A stretch of DNA of 64,000 bases from Meandrina meandrites (lineage: Eukaryota > Cnidaria > Anthozoa > Scleractinia > Meandrinidae), in the NCBI GenBank assembly GCA_963693305.1, contig OY855907.1, forward strand, positions 33,920,301 through 33,984,300, in the 5' to 3' direction. A program made the translations under genes and the position numbers. The first letter of the stretch is position 1. Every line of letters begins with the position of its first letter. The notes under the pieces were generated by a model that had not been told where the DNA came from, ran no database searches, and was given only the letters and a program-made list of their open reading frames with translations. Shown here one piece after another: positions 46,087 through 57,000 of the stretch.

Positions 46087-48828
46087 AGGGCAACTCTTGG
46101 GAAATTTACCCCGATTTTTTTATTTTTTCTATAAGTTGTTTATAGCAACAGGAATCTTTAGAAGGTAAAATTTTAAAGATATCGGCCAAAATGAATTTAC
46201 TACGAATTTTCTTTTACGCCAATTTGGCGGCCATTTTGAAAACGTTCGGATTTTGGTACGTCACGTGATGCTACGTCACAGGTGTGGAAGGCAGATTTGC
46301 TTTTGCATGCTTCTGATAACAGGAAAACACGCCAAGCGTCTCTTCATAAATGAGAATGACAAGGAGAGAGACCCTATGCTGTTCAATGATGTCCAAGATA
46401 AAAAACAGGTAGTGCTTCAGTGCTTAAAGGGACACTGTCACCAGTTTCACTTCGAAAACTCAAGAGCCTAAAGACATATGGAAACTATGAATAGTGATCC
46501 AATTTTGTTAAAAATCACCATGAAAGTCTACTAAAGTGATAAACAAATGATATTATTGTGATGCCATCAGGAACTTTAGATCTCAACTTGAAAAAGTCAG
46601 GCTAACTTTTTCAAGATTTATCCCTGTGGACTGGAAAAACACCAAAAAATTGTTATGGCTCCCTTCTTCCTTCAAATACAATTTACTTTTTATCTCCATC
46701 TTGGTGTACTAGGTGTATTTCGTGTACGAGAAGACCTATTCACCAATTTCAGTACTTTTTCTCGAAAAAGCATTAAAATCCCCGTGACAGTGCCCCTTTA
46801 AATATGAAAGGAAATAAACTTAAAAAGAGTAAATCATGTGTCGTGAAACGAAACAAATCCGTCAGATTGATCGGCCTTCTAAGGTCAGCAAATGTACATA
46901 GCTATATAATACGATGCATCCTCTCTTGCACCATATCGTGATAAAGATGCCTTTTGTCTGGAGTAGATAGTAAATTGAAAAGGGTCTGCGAGTGCTGACT
47001 CCCATAATTTGTCACAAATCTCTTCATTTATGAGCAGGAATACTGAGCCTCTGTGTCCTATATGTAAGCGAAATCCACGCGTTCGGAAACAGACCGACAT
47101 ACTTTGATTCTGTTGTTGAGAAATTTGTAGCCACCCTCAGATTTCTCCTGCTGTTAATTGGCAAAATAGAAAGCAATTCCCACCAGCAAATGTAGTGTTT
47201 CTTTGAAGTATATGCCTTCGAAAGGCGCGCGTGATTTGCGTGCAGGTCAGTACTGCGCAATAAGAAGCCACTACCCCGCGCGCTAGCAGAGGCGCTCTCG
47301 CGGGATATAAAATTATATGAAGAAATGGAGAATCAAATATAAAACAATATCCGGATAACTAAGAGAAGAAGTGTTGCGTGAAGTACTTATTCTGTGATTC
47401 CTTTTGAGAAACAATTGTTGTAAATCAGGCAACCTGGGGTGTAGCATAAAACCCGGGTATGAAAGCGTGTCACGCTCTTTCCCTTCACCCTAGCCTGACC
47501 ACGAAACAGTTTCGTGTGCAGATTCAAGCAGATGTCAGTTGACGAGATAACTAAAGGAAAACATGCCAAATGTTGTAAGACACGAAGAGCGCAACGACCA
47601 TTTCAAATGCAAACCATGAATTAAAACGCAAGCAAACGCGAAAGTAATAAGGAGCCAAGCACAGCACAATTTTCGATTTTCGTGGGGGTTCTTTTCGCAA
47701 AAAGATAAGAAATTGCAAAATAAAAACATGACAACTTTATTATAACGATAAATATAAAATCACGCAGGGTCGTGTAATAGTCAGGCTGTAATAGTCCCGG
47801 TGGCAGTAATCAGTTTACAAAATCATTCTCAGTACAGTTTTACGCATACAATCACGAACAACCTTGAACAAAGTTTCCTCGAGGCAAGTTGTTTCAACTA
47901 CAGAAAGCGCAAACTCCCTTCTCCCAACAAAAGAAGTGAAGAGACCCAGCAGAGTTTTGTCCACATTTAACTGCAAGCCTGTGTATGTTCTAGATAAAAT
48001 CTGCCGCAGAATTTCGGATAGTCTAGTTTCGGTAGCTGGCAATTCGCCGGCAGAATTCTTCGTTTTCGAGCAGAATTTAGAAAAATCGGTAACACAAAAG
48101 AGACAAAGAATTTAACTTGCGTTTCTGTATTTGCAAGCTTTCAAACGCACAAGATAGATAGTGAACATTAGGCTGAAGCTCAAAAGGTCAAAACCTACTG
48201 TGATAAACATGAGCAAAAATATTTGAAGACCGAATATAAACAACAAAATGCAGCAAACAGTTTGGTTGTATAAAAGCATGTTTAATTAAGCTTCTCGCGT
48301 ACATGCAAATAATAACAAGGCTTTTCAGATTTGACTTAGCTCACAAAAAACTGGCCGAGGTAATAGAGAAAGAAACTGTACATTTAGGACTTCAATTCAC
48401 TCACCATTCGTCGCCGTCGGCGGTGAGGAGGTTCGATATTTTACTCCCTTTCTCTGTCTCGGTGTTTTTCCCTCGAGACTCAAAACACCACGGTTGAAAT
48501 ACCATAGAAGGTTTTTAATTATCCCCTGACATATCCCCTCCCATAGCTCTCTAAAAATCAGTGGAGTCGCTAGCAGAAGTTGAGCTCTCACTGCAAGAAT
48601 TTGAGTCAGCCATGTTCGTGACTTGTTGCGGTTCCACACCTGTGACGTATCACATCTCGTGATCATAATCGAAGCATCCATGGCGAAATGTCACGTAAAA
48701 TACGAAGTTTTACGTTAAAATTAACCGGTAAAAAAAGCTTCTGAATTCAATTTTTTTGCTTCCTGTGTAATTTTGGAAACATTCGGAAGCTTTTACTGAA
48801 ATATAGTTTTCTAGCCAAGAGTTGCCCT
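46087..48828. mobile_element. TTAA-flanked (piggyBac-like) 2.7-kb element
   Basis: TTAA stands at 46083-46086 and 48829-48832. The ends AGGGCAACTCTTGG and CCAAGAGTTGCCCT are exact inverted copies. Subterminal sequences also match in inversion, for example ACAGGTGTGGAA near 46278 against TTCCACACCTGT near 48631. The interior has only short frames and no recognisable transposase, so it is non-autonomous or decayed. It carries a second TTAA element at 46428-46797. Confidence 0.78.
46428..46797. mobile_element. nested TTAA-flanked MITE
   Basis: TTAA at 46424-46427 and 46798-46801 flanks inverted ends AGGGACACTGTCAC and GTGACAGTGCCCCT. The interior also has an inverted pair around AACTTGAAAAAGTCAGGC and CTGACTTTTTCAAG-like sequence at 46588-46615. 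At 370 bp it has no frame and sits inside the larger element 46087-48828. Confidence 0.78.
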
Positions 48829-49029
48829 TTAACTTTTGAGATGTTTGTAAGATAAGTCAAGCAAGGCTTTTTTTAGCCCCCTAACGCAGCTGACTTAAAA
48901 TGATTTTATCTCGGCTTACTGATAAACATGTCTCGATGATCACCAATTCTACTGGCAAGAAGCATGCCATCGCCTCAGTCTACAGTTGCAAGTGATGTCG
49001 AAGTACTTGCTACGGCAAACACAAAACGA

Positions 49030-49500
49030 AAAAACCTCGCGTTAAGTCTGCTGACAGGACTGAGAAAGAAACGCACGAACTTCTCATTGAAGCGTGGGCC
49101 CCCAAATTCAGTAAGCTGTGGGGAGTTTCACAAAGAAAAAAATAAAAATGTGGAACGATATCTATTCTTCGTATAAAGAAAGGTGTCCAGAAAGCCAGAG
49201 AATGCTACAGCAGGTGAAGAAACGGCAGCAGAATCTAGAGTACGAGTTCAAGCAGTTCAGGCAGCGATCTCGCTCGACTGGAGAAGATGGAATTCAGAAA
49301 ATTAAAGAAGGCTTCCCCTATTTCAACATCCTGAGTAAAGAAAGGCGAGAAAGTACGACTCCAGACTGGCATGCAGAGTTCTTTTTATTGAAATGTGTGA
49401 AAAGAGTATGGAACAGGACAACGCAAGATTTGAACGATCAGCTGAAATGTTCCGTGACGCCCAGAGCAGGCAAATGGAACAAACAAACGCCATAGTTGAC
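49030..49500 (+). pseudogene. Harbinger-type Myb/SANT-like DNA-binding ORF, frameshifted
   Basis: One frame encodes THELLIEAWAPKFSKLWGV up to about 49140. A second frame continues it with MWNDIYSSYKERCPESQR, QVKKRQQNLEYEFKQF and EDGIQKIKEGFPYF to about 49310. Together these form the trihelix Myb/SANT-like domain of Harbinger transposon accessory proteins. The frames meet at an A-rich run (49135-49147), where an indel has broken the ORF. Downstream, the C-terminal part runs to a stop at about 49495. The transposase remnant on the opposite strand at 49588-49868 supports the assignment. Confidence 0.65.
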
Positions 49501-49587
49501 ATTTTTAAAGATTTAGCATCAAAATAATTGTCTTATCTAATCGTTTATCTTCTGTTATTGAAACAATACATACAATTGTTGTGCAAA

Positions 49588-49868
49588 ACTCACGTAGCAA
49601 TCATAGTTTTTTGTCCAACCTTTTTCAACGCAATTCTCCAATGAACTTTCAACATGCCAAATGCTCGTTCCACTACAGATCGTAGCGCACCGAACTTTAG
49701 GTTTTAAACTTTCTCCGCTCCTGAGTCAGGCGTCCTCTGTCCGGGTAGGGTTTCATTAGCCAGTTCGTTTGTGAATAGGCACTGTCGCCAGCTGAAAGGG
49801 GCCTCATTTCAGTTCCATTTATATTGCCTGTTGGACCACTAAGAATTTGCGTTCGCTGCAAGTTCATA
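49588..49868 (-). pseudogene. PIF/Harbinger transposase fragment (DDE region)
   Basis: On the minus strand one frame reads PLSAGDSAYSQTNWLMKPYP and DRGRLTQERRKFK before a TAA stop. After a frameshift the next frame reads SVVERAFGMLKVHWRIALKK. These are the consecutive blocks around the last acidic residues of Harbinger DDE transposases (GDSAYP, KPYPDRG, RSVVERAFG.LK..WRIL). Only about 90 codons remain, with a stop and a shift, so it is inactive. Together with the Myb-like ORF it marks a decayed autonomous Harbinger element whose TIRs I could not place. Confidence 0.7.
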
Positions 49869-50277
49869 AATCAAACACTCTCTCCTAATTGTCTCAACCA
49901 TTCCATTTAAAAAATGTACAAAAATTTCACCTAATAAAACTGCTCAAATTTAATACATCTCTTTCACTGCTTTACATTCTACGCCGCGATTTTCCCTTAA
50001 ATTAAAGTTCAATTCTGTTCAACTAAAAAGCCATTTATAACAAACACTCCCAACCGACAAACGATTACAATGAACCAGCAGAAAAGCAAAAAACTTTCAA
50101 TGCAGCAATATTTTTGAACTCCTACTTATAAACAAAAATTATTTGTTCTTTCACAACACGCACAAAATCCGGCGGCCTCACAAAGCAAATCTTGACATGG
50201 CGGGAAAATTCCGTGGCCTCACAAAGCAAACGCGCATGGAATGCACCTTGGAATGCACCTTCTTCCCTTCGCATATT

Positions 50278-50312
50278 CTCGTGTCGTCATGACAACGTCA
50301 TGACGACACGAG
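50278..50312. repeat. perfect 16-bp inverted repeat with 3-bp loop
   Basis: CTCGTGTCGTCATGAC and GTCATGACGACACGAG are exact complements separated by AAC. A third copy of GACGACACGAGACAAA follows directly at about 50320. Function is unknown; it may be an end of the decayed Harbinger element. Confidence 0.85.
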
Positions 50313-51305
50313 ACAAATGACGACACGAGACAAAAAGGGGCGAGAACGATGTTTCCCGACTCTTCTTTCTATACGCAGTGTCTATTTCTGTTTTAGCGAC
50401 AATGTTAGAATGGTTAGAATACTGCTGGTGTAACTGCCGGATTATCGCGTCTCACCACACCACAGGCAACCCAAGCTCGCTTTATGAGTGACGTCGTTGG
50501 TATGGGATTTTCTACAAGACATCTATGGAGGTATTTAAAAGTGAAAATTCTGAATAAAAATGGCTTACCTTATTTCATAAGTGTGTTGTTTGCTTCTGGT
50601 GTGGTTATTATGTTTTACCGATTTAATTACCTAACTGAATGTCGTGTTGAAAATCCTCAGCCCTGATAATTCGCAATTTGACGCCATGTTGTTTGTGCGG
50701 TACGGTTCACAGAGATCTAGAGAGAGCTTGCGCTACCTGTGACCACACCCAGAAATGTGGGTTGTGGGGAGGAAAGAATGGCGATGCTTCGTAAAGTAAG
50801 GATTTTGTTCCCAATAAGGGTGCTCAGGATAGAGCGGCAATAGCTTAGCCGTACAACATGGTCTTGTTTAGGGTTACTCATGAATAATAATAAAAATGTC
50901 ATACTGTGTATGCAATCTAGATTAATCAAGCCGCAAAGAGTGTGGCTTTTGAGCTGCTTTGGACTGACATAAAATATAGACTTTAACCAGTTTGGTGTGG
51001 ATCGAAATGGGGTATAGGTTGGAATGTGCATTCTGGTCAGAAATTAGGTATAGTTCTCAGAATAGAAGGAACTTTTTTATTATTGCTTTTATTCATCTTT
51101 TGAGAAGTGTGATTAAATGACTTCGGGGTCTCCTCGAATGTTTATGTAAAGCGAAGCGGATCCTGTGTAGGCTTGGTCTGAAAAGGCTATATATCCAATT
51201 ATGGGTCAGGCTAAGATTGCAGATTTTGGTTTTAAAGAGCACATCCCACCCAATTTTTTGGGTGATACCTTCTTCCTCCCAACTCACCCACTCACTCTCT
51301 TGAAG

Positions 51306-51674
51306 AGGAAAACATTAAGCGATTTCTTTAAGCGAATTTTTAGCCTTACAGAACAATCCTGAAATAATGTAAAATCATAAATATTGTGGTGATCAAGCAA
51401 GACTTGTCTAAGTTATAAGCGGTTTTCTGAAGTCTAGATTTTTAATAAACGCGATTATTTTCAATATGCCATGGTGAAATGTTTTGTAATGACCTCAAAC
51501 AAAACATTTCATCAGGCATATTAACAATAATGGCGTTTAAAAAAAGGCTTCAGAAAACCGCTTACAACTTAGACAAATCACGTTTGATCGCCAAAACAAT
51601 CACGATTTTGTATTATTTAAGGATTCTTTTGTCAGACTTTGAAAATTCTAAGAAATCGCTTAATGTTTTCCTTT
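51306..51674. mobile_element. near-palindromic foldback MITE, 370 bp
   Basis: Left GGAAAACATTAAGCGATTTC pairs with right GAAATCGCTTAATGTTTTCC. Further in, TAAGCGGTTTTCTGAAG pairs with CTTCAGAAAACCGCTTA, and GTGAAATGTTTTG with CAAAACATTTCAT. Nearly the whole length folds back on itself. It stands about 0.6 kb upstream of the NLR-like start codon. Confidence 0.85.
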
Positions 51675-52300
51675 TCATAAAAGCATTTTAAAAAGAGACC
51701 TGTCAGGCCAATAAATACCCGCGGGCCACCTTTACTTGCTTTCTCTGCAGCTTCAGATGGCTAGTAACAGATTCACAATTCCTAGAATTCAACTCAGTGT
51801 TATTAATGAGTTCCGCGAATCGAACTTGGATAAATGAAGCATTGATATTATGCTTTATTTCAATATTAAATGAACGTTAAAATGACCATCGGATCAGCCA
51901 TACTAAAGGTTGTTTTCCCCCTTCGGAGATGCTAGTGACTTACATCTATACATAGTAATTGCAGTTGTAAGATGTTTACTATATTTCTTATGCATTTTTT
52001 GCATAACTTACTGCACTGGGTCAAAGTAGCTGTCATAACTGTCTGACATGCTTTACTCCGACTTGATATCATTCCTTTGTTGATCAAAAGTTCTTTCCTT
52101 TCCATATCATAAACCTGCAAGGGTTCTTCAATAACAGTCGCACGTTTCGTGAGGCCAATTTCTTGGCAAACCTAGCTTTATCTGAAATATATGATTTACA
52201 CCTCAAATAAATCACGTCACAATTGTCTGTGTATTCAGTTATACTTCCGCATAAATTTAATGGTTTATGAAGCCACATGTCACTACATTGAAAACCAAAG

Positions 52301-54023
52301 ATGGCGTCGCCGCAAGCGCTCGGCGAGGAAGTCTCGGCGACTAAAGTTGAGATTTCTCCCCATTTAGACGAGCTGTTAAAAGATATCGCCACAAAATTAA
52401 GCGCTGAAGAACTCACCAATGTGGTAGCATCGATCAAGAACACTTTTTCGGGAAACTTTGAAAATCAGCAAGATCAAGACTTGTATTCATGTCTTCAACT
52501 GCTTGCGAATCAAGGACTCCTTTCTGACCAGAATCTAACTCTCCTGGAGAGATTTGTTGCTTGGAAATCGTCCAAGAAGAAAGATATAAAGCAAAGAATT
52601 GAAAGCTTCAAATTAGGCCGTCAACTGGAGGTTACACCAAGGCAGTCATTGAAAGGAAGAGACAACGACTTGGACGTGGTTTTGTCTAAACTAGCCCGCG
52701 GGAAGAAGCCAATTGTCAATTTGTATGGATCCGGTGGCTTAGGAAAGACGACACTGGGCAAAGAAATTTGCCTGAAGTGGTCAGGGAAGTATGTTTCTGT
52801 CGACTTAAGAGGAGCAACGGAGATGAAAGACGTTTATTTTCACATTATGCAAGCACTAGACACCCAGAGGACGATCATAAGGTATGACGAAAATCCAGTT
52901 ATTGAACAGCTACAAAAGTTAAAGAAGGAAAGTCGAAGTGACGTGTTATTACTTCTCGATAATGTTGACCAGTTCTCTGGCGGAGATGATGATCTTGCGA
53001 AGAACGTGAACGCCAAGTTGATCGGCCTTCTTCAGAGACTGGTTGACGATGACAAAGACAAGGGCAATGAAGGTAACGTAAGGCTTAAGGTACTATTAAT
53101 ATCGAGAACACGTTTCCGCGGGCTTGACGCTGATGAACACAATTATTATGAGCTCAAGCCTTTGGATGAAGGATTTTCTAAGGAGATTCTTCGTAAAACG
53201 GAAGGTGAATTACCTAGCGTGGAAGTTAATCAAATGGAAAAACTGGTAGAGCTGTGTAAAGGAAGGCCACTTTTCCTAAACGGTATAGCAGCGATTCTCA
53301 GACAAAGAATAGCTACTGCTGAAAAGGTTCTTGAATCGATTGAACAAAAGCTAGTGACGTCGAAATCGCAGGAGAAAGATGCTCCATTAGCAGAGCATGG
53401 CACCCAGGCAAGAGAAATGTGGGAACGGGTTAGTGAAAGGCTTGATGAAGAGCAATTGCCCTGCCTAAGAAAGATGTTCTTTTTACTTCCAAGTGACACC
53501 CTCAGATACTCAGCAGTGGCAGTATCACTGTTTTGCCGTCCATTTTCGGAAAAAGCTGCTGCTTTGGTTCTTGCTACAGACCCATCTGAAGCCATTATCC
53601 TTCTGGAGGGCTTGAGGAGTAGCGAGGTCTTATCCGTTGATCCTGAGGCGAAAGAGCTCCTTTACGATATGCATCCCTTGATGAGAAGCTTTCTGAGAAG
53701 CGTTGGAAATGTCTCTCGTTTTAAACAAGCCTACACAAAAGCCAAAGACAGATTTTGCAAGCTTTACATGACAAAGATGCAGGGCATCGCGGCAATGCAA
53801 GACGAAGACTACGTGAGTGCTTTCGAGCATTTTGACCGTGACAAGGCTAACTTTGAGCTTGCTTTAGACATTTCCTTTAAATCGGATTACCTGCATGTCT
53901 CAAGAAAATTTCACGAATCGATCATGGTATGTCATTTGTTTGAAGCCATGCTTGAAGACACCCGGCAAAGAGAAAAGATTTTCAAATCGTGGGCGGAAGC
54001 AACAGAGGAAGATGGGAAGGAAG
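52301..54023 (+). other. NLR-like exon 1: DED-like domain and NB-ARC
   Basis: Residues 1-574. Residues 18-105 form a helical block whose pattern (LLKDIATKLSAEEL, LLANQGLLSDQNLTLLERF) follows death-effector domains. NB-ARC runs from about 115 to 400: P-loop GSGGLGKTT (143-151), Walker B LLLLDNVDQ (216-224), sensor-like LLISRTRF (265-272) and GxP-type GRPLFLNGIA (321-330). A winged-helix segment follows, with DMHPLMRSFL (456-465) at the position of the MHD motif. Its His is kept, but the Asp is replaced by Pro. Confidence 0.8.
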
Positions 54024-57000
54024 GTAAAGATAGTTAAGCCACATTTTACAACTGGAGGTTATTGCTTGCTTATTGTGAGATTAATTAAATTGCCAACAGC
54101 CAAAACACAGCACAAAAAACACAATAACTCAGTAGGCAGCAACGCTCGTGCGAAGAGTCTCATATTTGCACACCTGTCTACTCCCTCACCAATTGTGGCT
54201 GAGACAAATTGACATTCATTGAATATAAAACAAAGTATTACAAACAGATGGAGTGAAAACATCACTTCATCTTTCACATATCTTTCTTTCATACGGGTGT
54301 TTTTTTTTTATCAGAGTGATTTCAAAGGGGCATAAATTTATTTCCTTTGTTGTAGGTTCCCTATTTCGCGCAGAAATGAGATGCTTTGAAGCGTTGCAAG
54401 TTGTTTATCTACAAGGATGGAAAAGTGCAGCGGAAACCTTGAAATTGGCAGAGGATTCATTAAAGATAGGTTACACGAGTTTAAACGACACCGAGCCTTA
54501 TAAACTTGCTTGGAGTACATACCTGTATGTTGAAGGTGAAGTCTATTACAGAAAAGGAAGTGTACCAAGAGCCCTCAAAAGTTTGTATCTTTCTCTAGAA
54601 ATAATGGAAGACCTTCTAAAGAAGCACACAAGCACAGCGAGATGTTTAAATGCAATTGGAAATTGCTACAATAAGCTTGGAAATCACGAAGAGGCCTTAA
54701 TGTTTTACACAAAAGCTTATGAAATGAGAAAGGAACTCTCCGGCTCGAAGAATCATCTGGACTTGCCTTTCTACAAGGGACAGATTGGGACTGCTTACGA
54801 GGGACGAAAACAATATGACAAGGCCATCCAATGCTACCAAGCAGCCCTTGAGCTCTCTAAACAACTGAAACTGTCTGGAATTTTGCGCTTGGCACTCTTT
54901 CACAGAAACATTGCCAATGCTTACGCATGGAAAGGGGAATTTGAGAAAGCTTACAAACCAGCGATGGATGCTTACGAGATAAGAAAAGACATCTTGGGAG
55001 ACCATCCCGATACAGCAAGAAGTGCATTTCAAGTGGGCCAGATCTGTAAAAGTTTGGAGGACTTTGATGAAGCTGAAGAGTTTCTGGCCGAGGCTTGGAG
55101 AATTGAGAAATCCCTTGAACATGGCAACCACAGTGCAGTGAGAGACAGGATTATTCAGAGCTACACCTTCATTCTCAGAGGCGACGGAAAGAAAGAGTTC
55201 CAGAAAGAAGCTTTGGATTTTTATCAACGTTTGTGGATGGAGGAAAGAGAATTCTCCTATGCGAACAGAAGCATTATCGACGAGATAAACAAACTGCTTC
55301 ATGAATCCTCAGCTGGAGACAGAAAAATGATTAAGAAGTACGAGAAGGAAGCTTTACAGTTTTATGAAATGGCTTGGAATTCACCAGACCTTCAACAACT
55401 CCCACACCACCAGAGGGAAGATATTTTGCAGAACATCTTACATCTTTGTAAGGCGCTTCGTGAGAAAGAGCTACTCAAGAAATACCAGGGCGAGCAACTT
55501 CAATTTCTTGAACAGCAGTGGGAGGAAAACAAAGAGATGGCAACTCAAGACAAGATAGACATCCTACATACTCTTCAAGACCTAGCAGCGAGACACGGTG
55601 ATGAAAGAACGAGAGAGAAATACAAGATGTTGTACGAGGTAGGAATTGCTGACTACTATACATTGTGCGATTGTGACAGAGTTAGGTAGATTACATATCT
55701 AACTATGCTATGAGTGTGTTGAGAACAGAAGCTATCACATCTGGCTTATGGCAAGAAACGCAACAGTGTACTCAACTGCAATGGAACATTGTTTAACTGT
55801 TTGCCGTTGGACCATCTTAATGTAGATTTTCTAAAGGTCGTTCGCTTCTCGTTTCCCGGGGTTAGGCTGACATGTAGGCCAGTCTAACCTAGTTGTGGCT
55901 GTTTAAATTAAAAAAAGGCAATAAAGACCGAGCTACAGTTTGGGCAAAAAGGGCGGTCGCATAAACGATTTGGCCATTAAAAAGGCGTTCTATATTGCAG
56001 GCATATTTTTTCGTGAAAATATAAAATCGGTAGCGCATGCAGTAGGAAAAAGCGTGTGCATGCAAGCCAAACGACGCACCAATGGCTTTGGTTTATGCCT
56101 GACCGGATGGACAAAAGTATTCATAATAGTTTAGTACCGGTTAGAGCACGTTGCCCAACTTCTTTTGAATATAGCTTAGGGCCAATTCGCACTAGCGGAC
56201 AAATTTTGTAACATTTGGTAGATTTCATCACTTGTCTGTCACTTGTTAGAGAAAACAAGTGCGAATACGTTTTTTGAGACCTAGAACTTGTCAAACAATT
56301 CAGGAAAACAAAGAAGCAGTTGTTTTATGATTGGTCCGCGCTGCACGCGCGATACATTTTGTCAAACAATCGCAAAAACAAGTGCGAACGACTTGTCGGA
56401 CAAGTGCAAATTTTGTCAAAACGGACAAATCTTCAAAGGGGCCGATGTCCTGCCTCAAGGCAGGACAAGTCATGACAAGTCACATTCAAACGCCCCTCAT
56501 AATACCAGATAACAATACGTTGTTGATTGGCTATTGTGTTTGGTCTGGGTTGTACTAAAGGTGGTGGCAAACGAGGACACAATGTTGCGGACACATTGTG
56601 GCGGACACAAATGTTTCCCCGTTTGCCCGCGCGGGCAACATTTGTTGCGGACACAAAATTTATGTCCGAGACACAAAAATGTTTCTGATTTCTTTCAGAA
56701 ACATTTTGTGTCCGCAACAAATGTTTCCCCGTTTGCTCGCCCAAGGAAACATCATGAGCAACAATGTGTCCGCCACAATGTGTCCTCGTTTGCCACCACC
56801 TTAAAGAACATCACGCGAAATTTTTCCGCGATAGGCGGTAAAACATGTTTGCGTGCTGAGGAGAGGTCGTGGAAGGATGGTAACACCGGGGTTGGAACAA
56901 ATGAATGCAGAGGAAACCAGTTTGTGCCGATAAATGGAGGGGAAAAGAAATAGTTTACTTGCCACATTTTCCCCGCAGGTCAGCACAAAAACATCACTAC

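Larger units (their letters stand above)
49869..52300. other. intergenic upstream of the NLR-like gene
   Basis: This contains the palindrome at 50278-50312 and the foldback at 51306-51674, listed separately. Two direct copies of GGCCTCACAAAGCAAA occur at about 50174 and 50213. The last few hundred bases must include the promoter and 5' UTR of the NLR-like gene; no TATA box could be assigned. The frame at 50484-50666 has no recognisable content. Confidence 0.4.

Noticed and set aside
46885..47260. Minus-strand frames inside the 2.7-kb TTAA element as a transposase
   Set aside because: No piggyBac or other transposase motif is visible and the frames are short and overlapping.
50484..50666. 60-codon frame with a hydrophobic stretch
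   Set aside because: No homology is recognised and there is no neighbouring exon; length is expected by chance.
53230..53595. 121-codon minus-strand frame and other antisense frames over the NLR-like exons
   Set aside because: Shadows of the plus-strand coding exons with no independent support.
55639..55689. TAG at 55687-55689 as the true end of the NB-ARC/TPR gene
   Set aside because: The donor at 55638 gives a phase-matched chain into eight further exons. Reported as a possible short isoform instead.
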